Notes under the pieces: model-generated
Databases searched by the model: none
Told to the model about the DNA's origin: nothing
The model's input: the letters and a program-made list of their open reading frames with translations, nothing else
Shown: positions 45,663-56,191 of the stretch, piece after piece
Layout of the letters: the number at the start of each line of letters is the position of its first letter
How positions within the stretch are numbered: position 1 is the stretch's first letter
NCBI GenBank assembly: GCA_945878995.1
Contig: CAMCUN010000003.1
Span: forward strand, 1 to 64,000
Source: Polaromonas sp. YR568
GTDB taxonomy: Bacteria; Pseudomonadota; Gammaproteobacteria; Burkholderiales; Burkholderiaceae_C
Reading direction: 5' to 3'
DNA length: 64,000 nt
Translations under genes and position numbers: made by a program

Positions 45663-48422
45663 TCAAGACCCTGAAGGCGTATCAAACACCGAAGCCCACA
45701 AACGCATCACCGTTTCTCGCTCGGCAGTCAGCTCATGCGCAGGCACCTTGGTGGGCTGCTCGTCGAGGCGGGCGCGGTGCTGCACCCGCCTGAGCTCGCG
45801 GTAAGCCCGCGCGGCCGCCTCGCCGACGCCGGCCGGTAACAAGCCCGCGTGTTCAGCGCGCTCAAGCAGCGCAATGTTGCCCACGTTGTCGGCCAACTCG
45901 GGGTGGGCTGAGGCTTGGGAGAGCACCAAGAACTGCACGGCAAATTCGGCGTCGACCATGCCGCCTGGGCTGTGCTTGATGTCAAAGAGCGGCCCGCCCT
46001 CGGTCGGCTGGCGCAGCGGGTGGGCGGCGCTGACTTTGTCGCGCATGCCCACAATCTCCTGGCGCAGGGCCTGCGGCTCGCGCGGCGAGGTGATGACGGC
46101 CTGACGCACCTGGTCAAAGCGCTGGCGCAAGGGCTCAGGCCCCAGCACACAGCGCGCCCGCGTCATGGCCTGGTGCTCCCAGGTCCAGGCGGTGTTGCTG
46201 CCGCGCTGCTGCTGATAGTTGGCATAAGCCTCAAAGCTGGTGACCAGCAGGCCCGAGCTGCCGTTGGGGCGCAGCGCGGTGTCAATTTCAAACAAATCGC
46301 CCTCGCTGGTCTTGACGGTCAGCCATTGGATGAGTTTGCGCACAAAACTGGCATAGACCTCGCCGGCCTGTTCATGCTCGTCCTCGTAGACAAACACAAT
46401 GTCCAGGTCGCTGCCATAGCCCAGCTCTTTGCCACCCAGCTTGCCATAGGCGATGACGGCAAACTGCGGCTGCTCGCGATGGCGGTTTTTCAGACGCTCC
46501 CAGCACCACTGCACCGTCAGGCCCAGCACGGCCTCGGCCAGGGCGCTGAGCTCGTCGGCCACCTGCTCGACACTGAGCACGCACTCGACGTCGCGCGCCA
46601 GGGTGCGAAAAGTCTCGGCGTGGTGGGCGCGGCGCAGCAAGTTCAGGCAGGTTTCTTCGTCGTCCTCGCCGGTGCGCTGCAAGGCTGCGCGCCGCTGCTG
46701 CAACTCTTGCACAAAGCTGGCGGCCTCAAAGCGCTGCAGCAGCATGTCGCGGTTGGCCAGCTCGTCAATGACGCCCGGGTGCTGCAGCAGGTAACGCGCG
46801 GGCCAACGGGCCGCGCCCAGCAGGCGCATCAGCCGCTCATGCACCTGGGGGCGCTCCAGCATGAGCGCCAGGTAGCTTTCACGGCGCAGCAGGGGCTCTA
46901 TCCAGTCCAGCAGGCGCAGCGCAGCGACCTCGGTGACGCGGCCATCTTCTAGCCAGGCGGCGGTGCGTTGCAGCAGGCGGATCAAGCGGGCGCGTGACTC
47001 ATCGCGCAGCGCCACGATGCGCGCATGGCCGCTCCAGGCGCTCACGCGTTCGCGAAACAGGGCTGGCCAATCACGGCCCTGGCCTGCCACCAGCTCTTGA
47101 ATTTCTTGCGGCGTGGCCTGACCCAATTTATCGCAGCCCACGCACTCGGTGTGCCCGCCCAGCAGCTTGTCAAATTCACCAGCCACCAGCTCGCGGTGCA
47201 GGTCCAACTCGGCCAAAAAGGCGCCGGTGTGGGCAAAGCCCAGGGTGCCCGCCATCCAGGCGAGGTCGGTGTCTTGCGTGGGCAGCATGTGGGTTTGCTG
47301 GTCGTCCAGGTACTGGATGCGGTGCTCCACGCGGCGCAAAAATTCATAGGCCTGCACCAAGGCCTCGGCCGTGGCCTGGGGCATGAGGCCGGCCTTGGCC
47401 ACGCGGGCCAGGGCATCGACGGTAGGGCGGGTGCGCAGCTCGGGGAACTGCCCACCACGCACCACCTGCAAGAGCTGCACGGTGAACTCGATCTCGCGAA
47501 TGCCGCCGCGCGAGAGCTTGACGTCGTTGGCCCGCTCCGGGTGGCCGGCGGCGCGGCGGGCGGCCTGCTCGCGGATTTGTCGGTGCAGCGAGCGCAGCGA
47601 CTCAAACACGCTGTAGTCCAAGTAGCGTCTGAACACAAAAGGCAGCACCTGCTGGCGCAAGGCCAAGGCCGAGCCGTCTTTGACGTCGGCCCGCGGGGCC
47701 ACCACGCGGCTTTTGAGCCAGGCAAAGCGCTCCCACTCGCGGCCTTGCACCTGAAAATAATCTTCCAGGGCACTGAGCGAGACCGCCGTCGGTCCGGAGT
47801 TGCCATTGGGCCGCAGCGCCAGGTCCACGCGGAACACAAAGCCGTGTTCGGTGACCTCGCCAATCAGGCCGTAAACCGCCTTGACCTGGTGCGAAAAATA
47901 CTCGTGGTTGGAGATCACGCCCCGGCCGTCAGCACGGCCTGCGGTTTGGCCGTCTTGGTCGTAGACATAAATCAAATCGATGTCGCTAGAGACATTGAGC
48001 TCGCGCGCGCCCAGCTTGCCCATGCCCACCACCCACATGCGGGCCCGCTCTAGCGGCTGGCCCTGGCGGCCAGGGCACTGCGGCGGGCCAAAGCGCGCAT
48101 CGAGCTCCTCGCCGCTGTGGCGCATGGCCACGTCCAGCGCCAACTCGGCCAAATCGGTCATGGCCTGCGTGACCACTTTGAGTGACGCGGGCGGACTGGA
48201 CTCGCAATCGAGCACCACCAGGCGCTCCATCACCAGCTGGCGCAAGATGCGCAGCGCCGCGCCCACCTCCAGGCCCTGAGCCCGCAAGTGCGCATAAGCG
48301 GCCTCCATGACCGGGCGGTCGGGCGCGCCCGCAGACAAGCAGGCCATGTGGCCGGTGTAGCGCCGGCGAATGCGTTGAACGTAGCGGGAGTGGTCGGCGG
48401 TGGCAGCGGGCAGCGGGGTCAT
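45663..48422 (-). CDS. glnE: Bifunctional glutamine synthetase adenylyltransferase/adenylyl-removing enzyme
   Basis: A 919-residue regulator of glutamine synthetase. Two nucleotidyltransferase modules are visible: GKLGARELNVSSDIDLIYVY in the N-terminal half and GKLGGKELGYGSDLDIVFVY in the C-terminal half, each with the paired acidic residues. The start is ATG 48422 (MTPLPAATADHSRYVQ); an upstream frame to 48467 has no support. It is divergent from yhdP. Confidence 0.93.
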   Translation of the reverse strand: MTPLPAATADHSRYVQRIRRRYTGHMACLSAGAPDRPVMEAAYAHLRAQGLEVGAALRILRQLVMERLVVLDCESSPPASLKVVTQAMTDLAELALDVAMRHSGEELDARFGPPQCPGRQGQPLERARMWVVGMGKLGARELNVSSDIDLIYVYDQDGQTAGRADGRGVISNHEYFSHQVKAVYGLIGEVTEHGFVFRVDLALRPNGNSGPTAVSLSALEDYFQVQGREWERFAWLKSRVVAPRADVKDGSALALRQQVLPFVFRRYLDYSVFESLRSLHRQIREQAARRAAGHPERANDVKLSRGGIREIEFTVQLLQVVRGGQFPELRTRPTVDALARVAKAGLMPQATAEALVQAYEFLRRVEHRIQYLDDQQTHMLPTQDTDLAWMAGTLGFAHTGAFLAELDLHRELVAGEFDKLLGGHTECVGCDKLGQATPQEIQELVAGQGRDWPALFRERVSAWSGHARIVALRDESRARLIRLLQRTAAWLEDGRVTEVAALRLLDWIEPLLRRESYLALMLERPQVHERLMRLLGAARWPARYLLQHPGVIDELANRDMLLQRFEAASFVQELQQRRAALQRTGEDDEETCLNLLRRAHHAETFRTLARDVECVLSVEQVADELSALAEAVLGLTVQWCWERLKNRHREQPQFAVIAYGKLGGKELGYGSDLDIVFVYEDEHEQAGEVYASFVRKLIQWLTVKTSEGDLFEIDTALRPNGSSGLLVTSFEAYANYQQQRGSNTAWTWEHQAMTRARCVLGPEPLRQRFDQVRQAVITSPREPQALRQEIVGMRDKVSAAHPLRQPTEGGPLFDIKHSPGGMVDAEFAVQFLVLSQASAHPELADNVGNIALLERAEHAGLLPAGVGEAAARAYRELRRVQHRARLDEQPTKVPAHELTAERETVMRLWASVFDTPSGS

Positions 48423-48491
48423 CGGGTCATCAAAAACCAGGCAAAGGGGACAGGGGGCGGGCGGCATAGCCCGTCATAATTCCGGCACCCC

Positions 48492-51400
48492 ATGCAGCCT
48501 GCTTCATCCACCTCACGCCCATTGCTGGCCCTTTGGGCCACTGCAGCACATGTGCTGCTGGTGGTGCTCACGGCTGGCTGGTTGCTGCTGGCACTGGGCT
48601 GGACCGTGCTTCACGTGTGGATTGTGCCGCGTGCCGGTGATTTTCGCCTGCAGCTTCAAACCCTGGCCTCTCAAGCCACTGGTCTTCAGGTGGACATTGG
48701 CGAGCTCAGTGCCCGCTTTGAGGGGGTTTTCCCTCGCTTTGAATTGAACCAGGTGCGCCTGCTCGATGCCAGCGGCCGGACGGCCCTGCTGCTGCCGCAG
48801 GTGTTGATCTCTTTGTCTCCCCGCTCGGTGATGACCGCCAGCTTGGAGCAATTGGTCATCCGCGGGGCCGAACTGGACATGCGGCGCACGGCCGAAGGCC
48901 AGCTGATGCTGGCAGGCATGGCCTTGTCGCTGGACGCTGCCCAAAACAAAACCCTGACCGATTGGCTGATGTCCCAGCGGGAATGGGCCTTGCAAGGCGG
49001 TCGGGTGCGCTGGAGCGACGAGCAGCACGGCGTGGCGCTGACCCTCACGGCGGTGGACGCGGTCATGCGCCACACCGGCCAAAAACACCTGCTGCGCTTG
49101 GACGCTACGCCGCCGCTCCAGTGGGGCGAGCGCTTTAGCCTGCAAGGCAGCTTCAAGCAGCCGCTGTTGTCGCGCTCGCCCAGCGACTGGCGCCAGTGGT
49201 CGGGTGAGTTTTACGGCCAATTCAGCCGCGTGGATGCGGCCCCCCTAGAGACCTACGCCCGGCTGGCTGGCTTACATCTCCAGCGCGGCGTGGGCGCGCT
49301 GCGCGCTTGGGTGGACGTGCGAGAAGGGCGCATCGTGGGCGGGCTGGCCGATGTGTCATTGAATCAGGTGTCAATGACCCTGCCATCTACACGGGATGGC
49401 GAGTCACCGCTGACGCCCCTGAGCTTGGAGCGGCTAAGCACTCGCCTGGGCTGGCAAGAACGCAGCAGCCGCACCGGTCAAGGCCTGGACATGAAGACCG
49501 AAGCGCTCAGCTTCAAGCTGGCCAGTGGTCTGAGTTGGACGGACGGCGATATTGCGCTCAAGCTCGAGCGCAGCGCCCCTGGTCCCTGGTCAAGGGGCCA
49601 GATCAAGACCGAGCAACTGGACCTGCAGGTGCTGGCCCAGCTGGCGCAGCACCTGCCGCTGGACGAGCACTGGCGCCAGCAACTGCGCACGCAAGCGCCC
49701 CAGGGCCTGCTCAACGCACTGGAGGCCCAATGGCAAGGCCCAATGGCCCAGCCCCAGGCGTGGAAGCTGGGTGGGCGCTTGAGCGGGCTGGCGCTGGCGG
49801 CCAACAGCGAGACCGGCCAGCCCGGCATGGCGGGTGTGAACCTGGACTTTCGCCTGCAGCGTGAAGGCGGCGAGGACACGGGCCAGGCCAGCTTCAGCCT
49901 GAACAAAGGCTGGCTTGAATTCCCAGGTCTTTGGCAAGAGCCTCGCGTGGCGCTGGACAAACTCTCGGGCGAGTTGCGCCTCAAGCGCAACGCCCGTGGC
50001 ACTGACATCGAGTGGCGCCAAGGCCAGCTGGTGGCCAGCGACGCGCAAGGCCAGTTCAAGGCCAGCTGGACACGGGCCACAGGTGGCGAGCCTTTGGGCA
50101 GCTTGGAACTGCAGGGCCAGCTCAGCCGAGCCGACGGTGCCCGCCTGTGGCGCTACCTGCCCGAGAACCTGCCGATCAAGGTGCGGCAGTATGTGCGCGA
50201 GTCGGTGAAGCACGCGCCGCTCAGCGAAGTGCGTTTCAAACTCAAAGGGCCGCTGGCGGCCTTTCCATTTGAGTCTCCGGACAGCGGTGAGTTTGAGGTC
50301 TTGGCCAAGGTGCGCAACGGCAGCTACGCCTATGTGCCCCCACAGCCCGCCAGCACGGGCAGCACCAAACCCTGGCCCAGCTTGACGCAGGTGGATGCCG
50401 ACCTGCGCTTTTATGGGGCCAGCCTGGAGGTCAACCAGGCCCAGACACGTGTGGCGGGCCTGCCAGGCTTGCAGCTCAGCCAGGTCGAGGCGCGCATCGC
50501 CGACCTCAGGCGCCGGCCTGTGGTCGAGGTGTCAGGTGACATTCAGGGCCCGCTCCCCCAAGGCCTGGAGTGGGTCAACACCTCGCCGGTCTCTGAGCTG
50601 CTGCAACAGGCCTTGGCCCGCACCACCGCCAGCGGCCAGGCCGAGCTGCAGCTCAAGCTGAGCTTGCCACTGGACGCGCTTGGCAGCTCCAAGGTGCAAG
50701 GCCGGCTGACGCTGCCTGGCAACGACGTGCAATTCACGCCCGAGTCCCCAGCCCTGAGCCGCTTGCGCGGCAGCCTGGTCTTTAGCGAGACAGGCTTTCA
50801 AACAGTGAACGCGCAAACCCGTGTGCTGGGCGGAGAGCTGCGCTTTGACGGCGGCCTGCGCTCGGCGCTCAGGCGCAGTGACGAGCCCGAGCTTTTTTTC
50901 CGCGGCCAGGGCACGGCCAGCGCCGAAGGCTTGCAGCAGTGGCGCGAGCTGCAGGCGCTGCAGCCCTTGCTCAAGCAAAGCAGTGGCAGCACCAACTACA
51001 TCGCCGCACTGGGTTGGCGCCAGGGCGCTCTGGAGCTGAGCATCACCAGCCAGCTCGAGGGCCTGGCCCTGAATTTGCCCGAGCCCCTGAACAAACCGGC
51101 CAACGCACAGCTGCCGCTGCGCATAGACAAAACCGTGCTGCGCGAGACCCTGACCCCAGGCCAGCGCCTGCAAGACAGCATCAGCCTGCGCGCAGGCCCA
51201 GGGGCCGGCTTGGCCACTGCGCTGTCGGTCAGCTACTTGCGTGACATTTCAGGGCCCCAAGCGCAAGTGCTCAGTGGGCGCATCAGCGTGGGCGACGAGC
51301 GCGGGGCCCAGCCCGATGCGGCCAGCACCCGGGCACCCAGCCTTGACGCTGCCGAGCGCGGGGTCAGCGTGCAGGCCCAGCTCGGGCGCCTGAACCTCGA

Positions 51401-52637
51401 CGCCTGGGAGTCCTGGCTGGGCGAGTGGGCGGCCGACAAGACGGCCTCGCCAAGCTCATGGGCGGGCTACCTGCCCACCCGCTACGCGCTGCGCGCTGAC
51501 GAGTTCAAAGCCCAAGGTCACAGCGTGCAGGCCTTGAGCCTGACCGGCCAGCGCGAGAGCGGGCTGTGGCAGGCCAGGTTCAGTGCCGCCGAACTCCAGG
51601 GCCAGATGGAATACCGCCAAAGCAGCGACGGCTCGCCCGGGCGGCTGCTGGCCCGGTTGTCGCGCCTGCGCCTGGGTCAAAGCACCAGCAGTGCGAGCGA
51701 CACCGCCAGCGCAGTCAGCCCCGTCGAGGCCTTGCTGGACCGCCAGCCCGCCAGTTTGCCAAACCTGGACTTGGTGGTGGACGAGCTTGAACTGCGCGGC
51801 AAAAAGCTCGGTCGCCTGGAGGTCCAAGCCATCAACCGCCAACTCAGTCAGGGCCAAAGCCAGCGCGAGTGGCAGATCAGCCGACTCAGACTGAGCGCGC
51901 CCGAGGCCCAGCTTTCAGCCACGGGCAGCTGGGCGGCACTGCCCGAGGACAAGGGCACAGCCGCACGGCGCGGCACCCAGCTGGCTTTCAAGCTGGAGGT
52001 GGCGGACTCGGGCGAGTTGCTCAAGCGCCTGGGCATGGACGGCGCCATCCGCCAAGGCAAGGGGCGGCTGGAGGGGCAGCTCAGCTGGACAGGCTCGCCG
52101 CTGGCCTTGCACCACCCCAGCTTGCAGGGCCAGATGGTGGTGGACGTCGCCTCGGGCCAGTTTCTCAAGGCCGATGCGGGCGTGGCCAAGCTGCTGGGCG
52201 TGCTCAATTTGCAGGCGCTGCCCAGGCGCCTGGCGCTGGATTTTCGCGATGTGTTCTCCGAAGGCTTTGCCTTTGACTGGCTGCGCGGCGACGTGGCCAT
52301 CAGCCAAGGCGTGGCCACCACCCGCGACCTGCGCATGAAAGGCGTGAATGCCGCCGTGCTGATGCAAGGCTCGGCCGACATCGCCCGCGAAACCCAGGAC
52401 CTGCGCGTGGTGGTGGTGCCCGAGATCAACGCCGGCACCGCCTCTTTGCTCGCTTATGCGGCCAACCCGGCCATGGCCGTGGGCACCTTCTTGGCGCAGT
52501 GGTTGCTCAGGCAACCGATCAATGACGCCAACACCCAAGAGTTTCAAGTCAGCGGCCCCTGGAGCGAGCCGCAGATTCGCCGCGTGCCGCGCCAGCGGCC
52601 CGCCACCGAACCCAACAACACAGCAGATAAACCATGA
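48492..52637 (+). CDS. yhdP: YhdP family AsmA-like envelope protein
   Basis: A 1381-residue protein anchored by one N-terminal helix (about residues 15-40) with a huge periplasmic beta-helical body and a C-terminal AsmA-like segment (VAKLLGVLNLQALPRRLALDF). In E. coli, YhdP with TamB and YdbH moves phospholipids to the outer membrane; this homologue has comparable size. It overlaps the next gene by 4 bp. Confidence 0.92.
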   Translation: MQPASSTSRPLLALWATAAHVLLVVLTAGWLLLALGWTVLHVWIVPRAGDFRLQLQTLASQATGLQVDIGELSARFEGVFPRFELNQVRLLDASGRTALLLPQVLISLSPRSVMTASLEQLVIRGAELDMRRTAEGQLMLAGMALSLDAAQNKTLTDWLMSQREWALQGGRVRWSDEQHGVALTLTAVDAVMRHTGQKHLLRLDATPPLQWGERFSLQGSFKQPLLSRSPSDWRQWSGEFYGQFSRVDAAPLETYARLAGLHLQRGVGALRAWVDVREGRIVGGLADVSLNQVSMTLPSTRDGESPLTPLSLERLSTRLGWQERSSRTGQGLDMKTEALSFKLASGLSWTDGDIALKLERSAPGPWSRGQIKTEQLDLQVLAQLAQHLPLDEHWRQQLRTQAPQGLLNALEAQWQGPMAQPQAWKLGGRLSGLALAANSETGQPGMAGVNLDFRLQREGGEDTGQASFSLNKGWLEFPGLWQEPRVALDKLSGELRLKRNARGTDIEWRQGQLVASDAQGQFKASWTRATGGEPLGSLELQGQLSRADGARLWRYLPENLPIKVRQYVRESVKHAPLSEVRFKLKGPLAAFPFESPDSGEFEVLAKVRNGSYAYVPPQPASTGSTKPWPSLTQVDADLRFYGASLEVNQAQTRVAGLPGLQLSQVEARIADLRRRPVVEVSGDIQGPLPQGLEWVNTSPVSELLQQALARTTASGQAELQLKLSLPLDALGSSKVQGRLTLPGNDVQFTPESPALSRLRGSLVFSETGFQTVNAQTRVLGGELRFDGGLRSALRRSDEPELFFRGQGTASAEGLQQWRELQALQPLLKQSSGSTNYIAALGWRQGALELSITSQLEGLALNLPEPLNKPANAQLPLRIDKTVLRETLTPGQRLQDSISLRAGPGAGLATALSVSYLRDISGPQAQVLSGRISVGDERGAQPDAASTRAPSLDAAERGVSVQAQLGRLNLDAWESWLGEWAADKTASPSSWAGYLPTRYALRADEFKAQGHSVQALSLTGQRESGLWQARFSAAELQGQMEYRQSSDGSPGRLLARLSRLRLGQSTSSASDTASAVSPVEALLDRQPASLPNLDLVVDELELRGKKLGRLEVQAINRQLSQGQSQREWQISRLRLSAPEAQLSATGSWAALPEDKGTAARRGTQLAFKLEVADSGELLKRLGMDGAIRQGKGRLEGQLSWTGSPLALHHPSLQGQMVVDVASGQFLKADAGVAKLLGVLNLQALPRRLALDFRDVFSEGFAFDWLRGDVAISQGVATTRDLRMKGVNAAVLMQGSADIARETQDLRVVVVPEINAGTASLLAYAANPAMAVGTFLAQWLLRQPINDANTQEFQVSGPWSEPQIRRVPRQRPATEPNNTADKP

Positions 52638-53443
52638 AAGTCGCCGCCGTTCAAATGGTGTCTGGGCAAGACGTGAGCGCCAACGTGCAAGCGGCCGAGC
52701 GGGCGCTGTCCGAGGCCGCAGATCAAGGGGCAGAGCTGGCGCTGCTGCCCGAATATTTTTGCCTGCTAGGCCGCAGTGACCGAGACAAATTGGCCGTGGC
52801 CGAGCAGCCGGGGCAGGGGCCCATCCAAGACAGCCTGAGTCGCCTGGCCCAGCGGTTGGGCCTGTGGATTGTGGGCGGCACCTTGCCACTGGCCACGGCC
52901 AACCCAGAGCAGGTGCGCAACAGTTCACTGGTCTTCAACCCGGCCGGCGAGCAGGTGGCGCGCTACGACAAAATTCACTTGTTTCGATTTAGCCAAGGCG
53001 GCGAGAGCTACGACGAGTCCCGCACCTTGGAGCGCGGCCACGAGGTGGCGGGCTTTGACTTGCCCTCGTGCGACGGCCACACCTGGCGGGTGGGCCTGAG
53101 CGTGTGCTACGACCTGCGCTTTCCCGAGCTCTATCGCCAGCTGCAAGCCGACTTGCTGCTGGTGCCAAGCGCATTCACACACACCACAGGCCAGGCCCAT
53201 TGGGAGGTGCTGCTGCGCGCCCGCGCCATTGAAAACCTGGCCTTTGTGGCCGCAGCCGCCCAGGGTGGTGTGCACGACAACGGCAGGCGCACTTGGGGAC
53301 ACAGCATGCTGATTGACCCCTGGGGTGAACTGCTGGGCCAACACCGCGAAGGACCAGGCCTGGTACTGGCCGAGCTGGCCCACGAACGCTTGGTGGCGGT
53401 GCGGACACAGCTGCCTGCGTTGACGCACCGGGTGTTGCCGTGA
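52634..53443 (+). CDS. Carbon-nitrogen hydrolase (nitrilase superfamily)
   Basis: A 269-residue enzyme with the nitrilase Glu-Lys-Cys triad: Glu40 in LLPEYFCLLG, Lys113 in YDKIHLFRFS, and Cys158 in LSVCYDLRFPELYR. It is close to the Nit1/NitFhit-type omega-amidases that repair deaminated glutathione, a function I infer from the DxRFPELYR and SAFTxxTGxxHW patterns. The start overlaps the yhdP stop, and its stop overlaps the kinase GTG. Confidence 0.88.
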   Translation: MKVAAVQMVSGQDVSANVQAAERALSEAADQGAELALLPEYFCLLGRSDRDKLAVAEQPGQGPIQDSLSRLAQRLGLWIVGGTLPLATANPEQVRNSSLVFNPAGEQVARYDKIHLFRFSQGGESYDESRTLERGHEVAGFDLPSCDGHTWRVGLSVCYDLRFPELYRQLQADLLLVPSAFTHTTGQAHWEVLLRARAIENLAFVAAAAQGGVHDNGRRTWGHSMLIDPWGELLGQHREGPGLVLAELAHERLVAVRTQLPALTHRVLP

Positions 53444-55548
53444 ACAGCAGGGCGCCAACCGCCCCCACTGGGCTTGCCTGGTGGCGGTTGGGCGGGCTGG
53501 CCCCTAGGCGCAAAAGCCGCAGCTTTCTTTGGGCGTTGCTGGTGCTGCTGGTGGGCAGCTCTTTGGTGCTGCTGATCTGGCTGGCCGGCCGCTACGAGAG
53601 CAGCGCCACCCAAGAGCGCTTGGAAGCCTACACGGCCGATTTGGCCACCCAAATGCGCCAAGGCATGAGCCGCAACTTGCGCAGCCTGCAAGCCATGCAA
53701 CCCGACCGCGCAGAGCCCTGGCTGGCGCATGCCCAAGAGCTCTTGCAAAAGCGGCGCGAGCTGATCCGTCTGGAATGGCTCGACACCGAACTGCGGGTGC
53801 AGCTGGCCAGCGACTCGCCGTACAGGCCCCCGGCTTTTGAGATTTTTCAGCGCAGCCTCAGTGCGGCCGATGTGGGCCTGGCTTGCCGAGCCGCCCAGCG
53901 CTTTAATGCCCCGGCCTACGCCAACAGCTACTTTGTGCCGCAAAGCGACGGCACGGGCCTGGAGCTGATGGACCTGTGTTTGCCGCTGATGGCCGCTGGC
54001 CAGCTGATGGGTTACACGGTGGCCACTTATGCGCTCAACGATGTGCTGGCCGAGTTGCTGGGCTCCCTACTCACGCGCGGACATGCCGTGGCGTTCACCG
54101 AGGCCGACGGCACCCGGCTGGCCATGTATGGCAGCGCAGGCAGCGGTCGGCAGTTGTTTGCGGCCCAGCAGCTGGTGGACCTGTCCGGTAACACCTTGGT
54201 CTTGCGCCTGGAAAGCCGCCAAGGCACGGCCGATTTCTTTCCCAACCTGTTGACCGCCCTCGTTACGGCCATGACGCTGGCGCTTTTGGTGGTGCTGCTG
54301 ATGTTGGTGCGCGACATGCGGCGGCGGCTCAAGGTTGAGCGCGACCTGGCCGAGGCCTTGGCTTTTCGCAAGGCCATGGAAAACTCCCTGAACACCGGCC
54401 TGCGCGCGCGCGACCTGGACGGCCGCATCACCTATGTGAACCCGGCTTTTTGCCAAATGGTGGGCGTGCGCGCCGAGGAGCTGCTCCAGCACAGCGCCAG
54501 CCCCGCGCCCTACTGGCCGCCAGAGCTGGCCAATGTGTACCAAGACCGCCAGGCCTTCAGGCTGGCCAACAAGGCCTTGCCGCGTGGTGGCCACGAATCT
54601 GTCTTTATGCGCAGCGACGGCACCCGCTTTCCGGTGCTCATCATCGAGGCGCCGCTCATCAACGCCCTGGGCAAGCACACCGGCTGGATGAGCGCCGTGC
54701 TCGACTTGAGCGAGCAAAAGCGCGCTGAAGAAGTCTCGCGCGCCAGCCAAGACAGGCTGCAAGCGACGGCCCGTCTTGCCATGGTCGGCGAGATGGCGTC
54801 CTTGCTCAGCCACGAGCTCAACCAGCCGCTGGCCGCCATCTCCAGCTATGCCAATGGCTCGCTCAACGTGCTGCGCGACGCCCAAGGCGAGATGCTGCCA
54901 AGCAGTCCTGAGCAGCGCCGTCTGAACAGCGACTTGGACATGGCCTTGCGCCGCATTGCCGAGCAGGCCGGGCGGGCCGGCACGGTGATCAAAAGCGTGC
55001 ACGACTTTGTGCGCCGGCGCGAGCAAAAACGCGAGGCGGTCAGGCCCATGGACCTGATCGACGCCATCATGCCGCTGGTGGGCTTGCAAGCGCGCAAGCT
55101 GGGCGTGCGTGTGGTGATCTCGGCCGAGCCCGGCTGCCCCGATGTGCAGTGCGACCCCACCATGGTCGAGCAGGTGCTGCTCAATTTGGCGCGCAACGGC
55201 ATGCAAGCCATGCAACCCGGGCCCGCGCAGGCCAGCGACCGCGTGCTGAATTTGCGCGTGCAGCGATCAGGCAAAGACAGGGTTGAGTTTTCAGTGGCCG
55301 ATGTGGGCGAGGGCATTGCCGACGAGGTGGCCAGCCAGCTTTTCACGCCTTTTTTCACCACCAAAGAAGAGGGCATGGGGCTGGGCCTGAGCCTGTGCCG
55401 CACGGTGGTGGAGCAGCACGGCAGTATCTTGTCCTTCAAGCCCCAGCTGCCGCGCGGTACAGTCTTTTCTTTCACCCTGCCCGCAGCGGCCCCATACCCA
55501 TACCCAGGCACGGACGAGGCAGACTTGTCGCAGCTGCCGGCCTTTTAA
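53440..55548 (+). CDS. PAS-containing sensor histidine kinase
   Basis: A 702-residue membrane sensor starting at GTG 53440 (GTGA overlap). Helices near 29-49 and 269-290 enclose a periplasmic domain of about 220 residues. Then come a PAS domain (about 310-425), a dimerisation segment with the phosphoacceptor His458 in LLSHELNQPLAAISSY, and an ATPase domain. The HELNQPLAA form is typical of DctB/FixL-type kinases. The stimulus is unknown. Partner regulator lies 13 bp downstream. Confidence 0.9.
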   Translation: MNSRAPTAPTGLAWWRLGGLAPRRKSRSFLWALLVLLVGSSLVLLIWLAGRYESSATQERLEAYTADLATQMRQGMSRNLRSLQAMQPDRAEPWLAHAQELLQKRRELIRLEWLDTELRVQLASDSPYRPPAFEIFQRSLSAADVGLACRAAQRFNAPAYANSYFVPQSDGTGLELMDLCLPLMAAGQLMGYTVATYALNDVLAELLGSLLTRGHAVAFTEADGTRLAMYGSAGSGRQLFAAQQLVDLSGNTLVLRLESRQGTADFFPNLLTALVTAMTLALLVVLLMLVRDMRRRLKVERDLAEALAFRKAMENSLNTGLRARDLDGRITYVNPAFCQMVGVRAEELLQHSASPAPYWPPELANVYQDRQAFRLANKALPRGGHESVFMRSDGTRFPVLIIEAPLINALGKHTGWMSAVLDLSEQKRAEEVSRASQDRLQATARLAMVGEMASLLSHELNQPLAAISSYANGSLNVLRDAQGEMLPSSPEQRRLNSDLDMALRRIAEQAGRAGTVIKSVHDFVRRREQKREAVRPMDLIDAIMPLVGLQARKLGVRVVISAEPGCPDVQCDPTMVEQVLLNLARNGMQAMQPGPAQASDRVLNLRVQRSGKDRVEFSVADVGEGIADEVASQLFTPFFTTKEEGMGLGLSLCRTVVEQHGSILSFKPQLPRGTVFSFTLPAAAPYPYPGTDEADLSQLPAF

Positions 55549-55561
55549 GCGCTTCACAGTC

Positions 55562-56191
55562 ATGACCCCCGCAACAGTCTATGTGGTTGACGACGACGCC
55601 AGCGTGCGCGATGCGCTGGCCTGGCTGCTGCGCTCGCGCCGCCTGATGAGCGAGTTGTTTGACTCGGCCGAGTCCTTTGACGAGGTGGTCAGCAGCCCAG
55701 ATTTTGTGATCCGCGAGCCCTCGTGCGTGCTGCTGGACATGCGCATGGGCGGCATGAGCGGGCTGGTGATGTTTGAAAAACTCATTGCCTACGGCCTGCT
55801 GCCCCTGCTGCCCGTGATTTTTTTAACCGGCCATGCCGATGTGCCCACCGCAGTGGACACGGTCAAGCGCGGGGCTTTTGATTTTTGCGAAAAGCCTTTT
55901 TCCGACAATGCCCTGGTGGACCGCATCGAGCAGGCGCTGGCCCTGTCGGCCACGGGGCTGCAGGCGCGCAGCAAAACCACCGGTTTGCAAGCGCGCTTGC
56001 AGGCCCTGACAGAGCGCGAACGCGATGTCATGCGCTTGGTGGTGGAGGGGCTGCCCAACAAGTTGGTGGCCGACCAGCTTGACATCAGCGTGCGCACCGT
56101 GGAGGTCCACCGCGCCCGGGTGTTTGACAAAATGAGTGTGAAATCTGCCGTCGAGCTGGCCAACCTGCTGCGCGGTTTGGACGTCCACTAG
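55562..56191 (+). CDS. Two-component response regulator, FixJ family
   Basis: A 209-residue regulator. The receiver domain has the acidic pocket VVDDD, phosphoacceptor Asp59 in VLLDMRMGG, and the conserved Lys in CEKPFSDN. The C-terminal LuxR-type helix-turn-helix includes TERERDVMRLVVEG and SVRTVEVHRARVFDKM. It forms a pair with the preceding kinase. Target genes are not visible from the sequence. Confidence 0.92.
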   Translation: MTPATVYVVDDDASVRDALAWLLRSRRLMSELFDSAESFDEVVSSPDFVIREPSCVLLDMRMGGMSGLVMFEKLIAYGLLPLLPVIFLTGHADVPTAVDTVKRGAFDFCEKPFSDNALVDRIEQALALSATGLQARSKTTGLQARLQALTERERDVMRLVVEGLPNKLVADQLDISVRTVEVHRARVFDKMSVKSAVELANLLRGLDVH

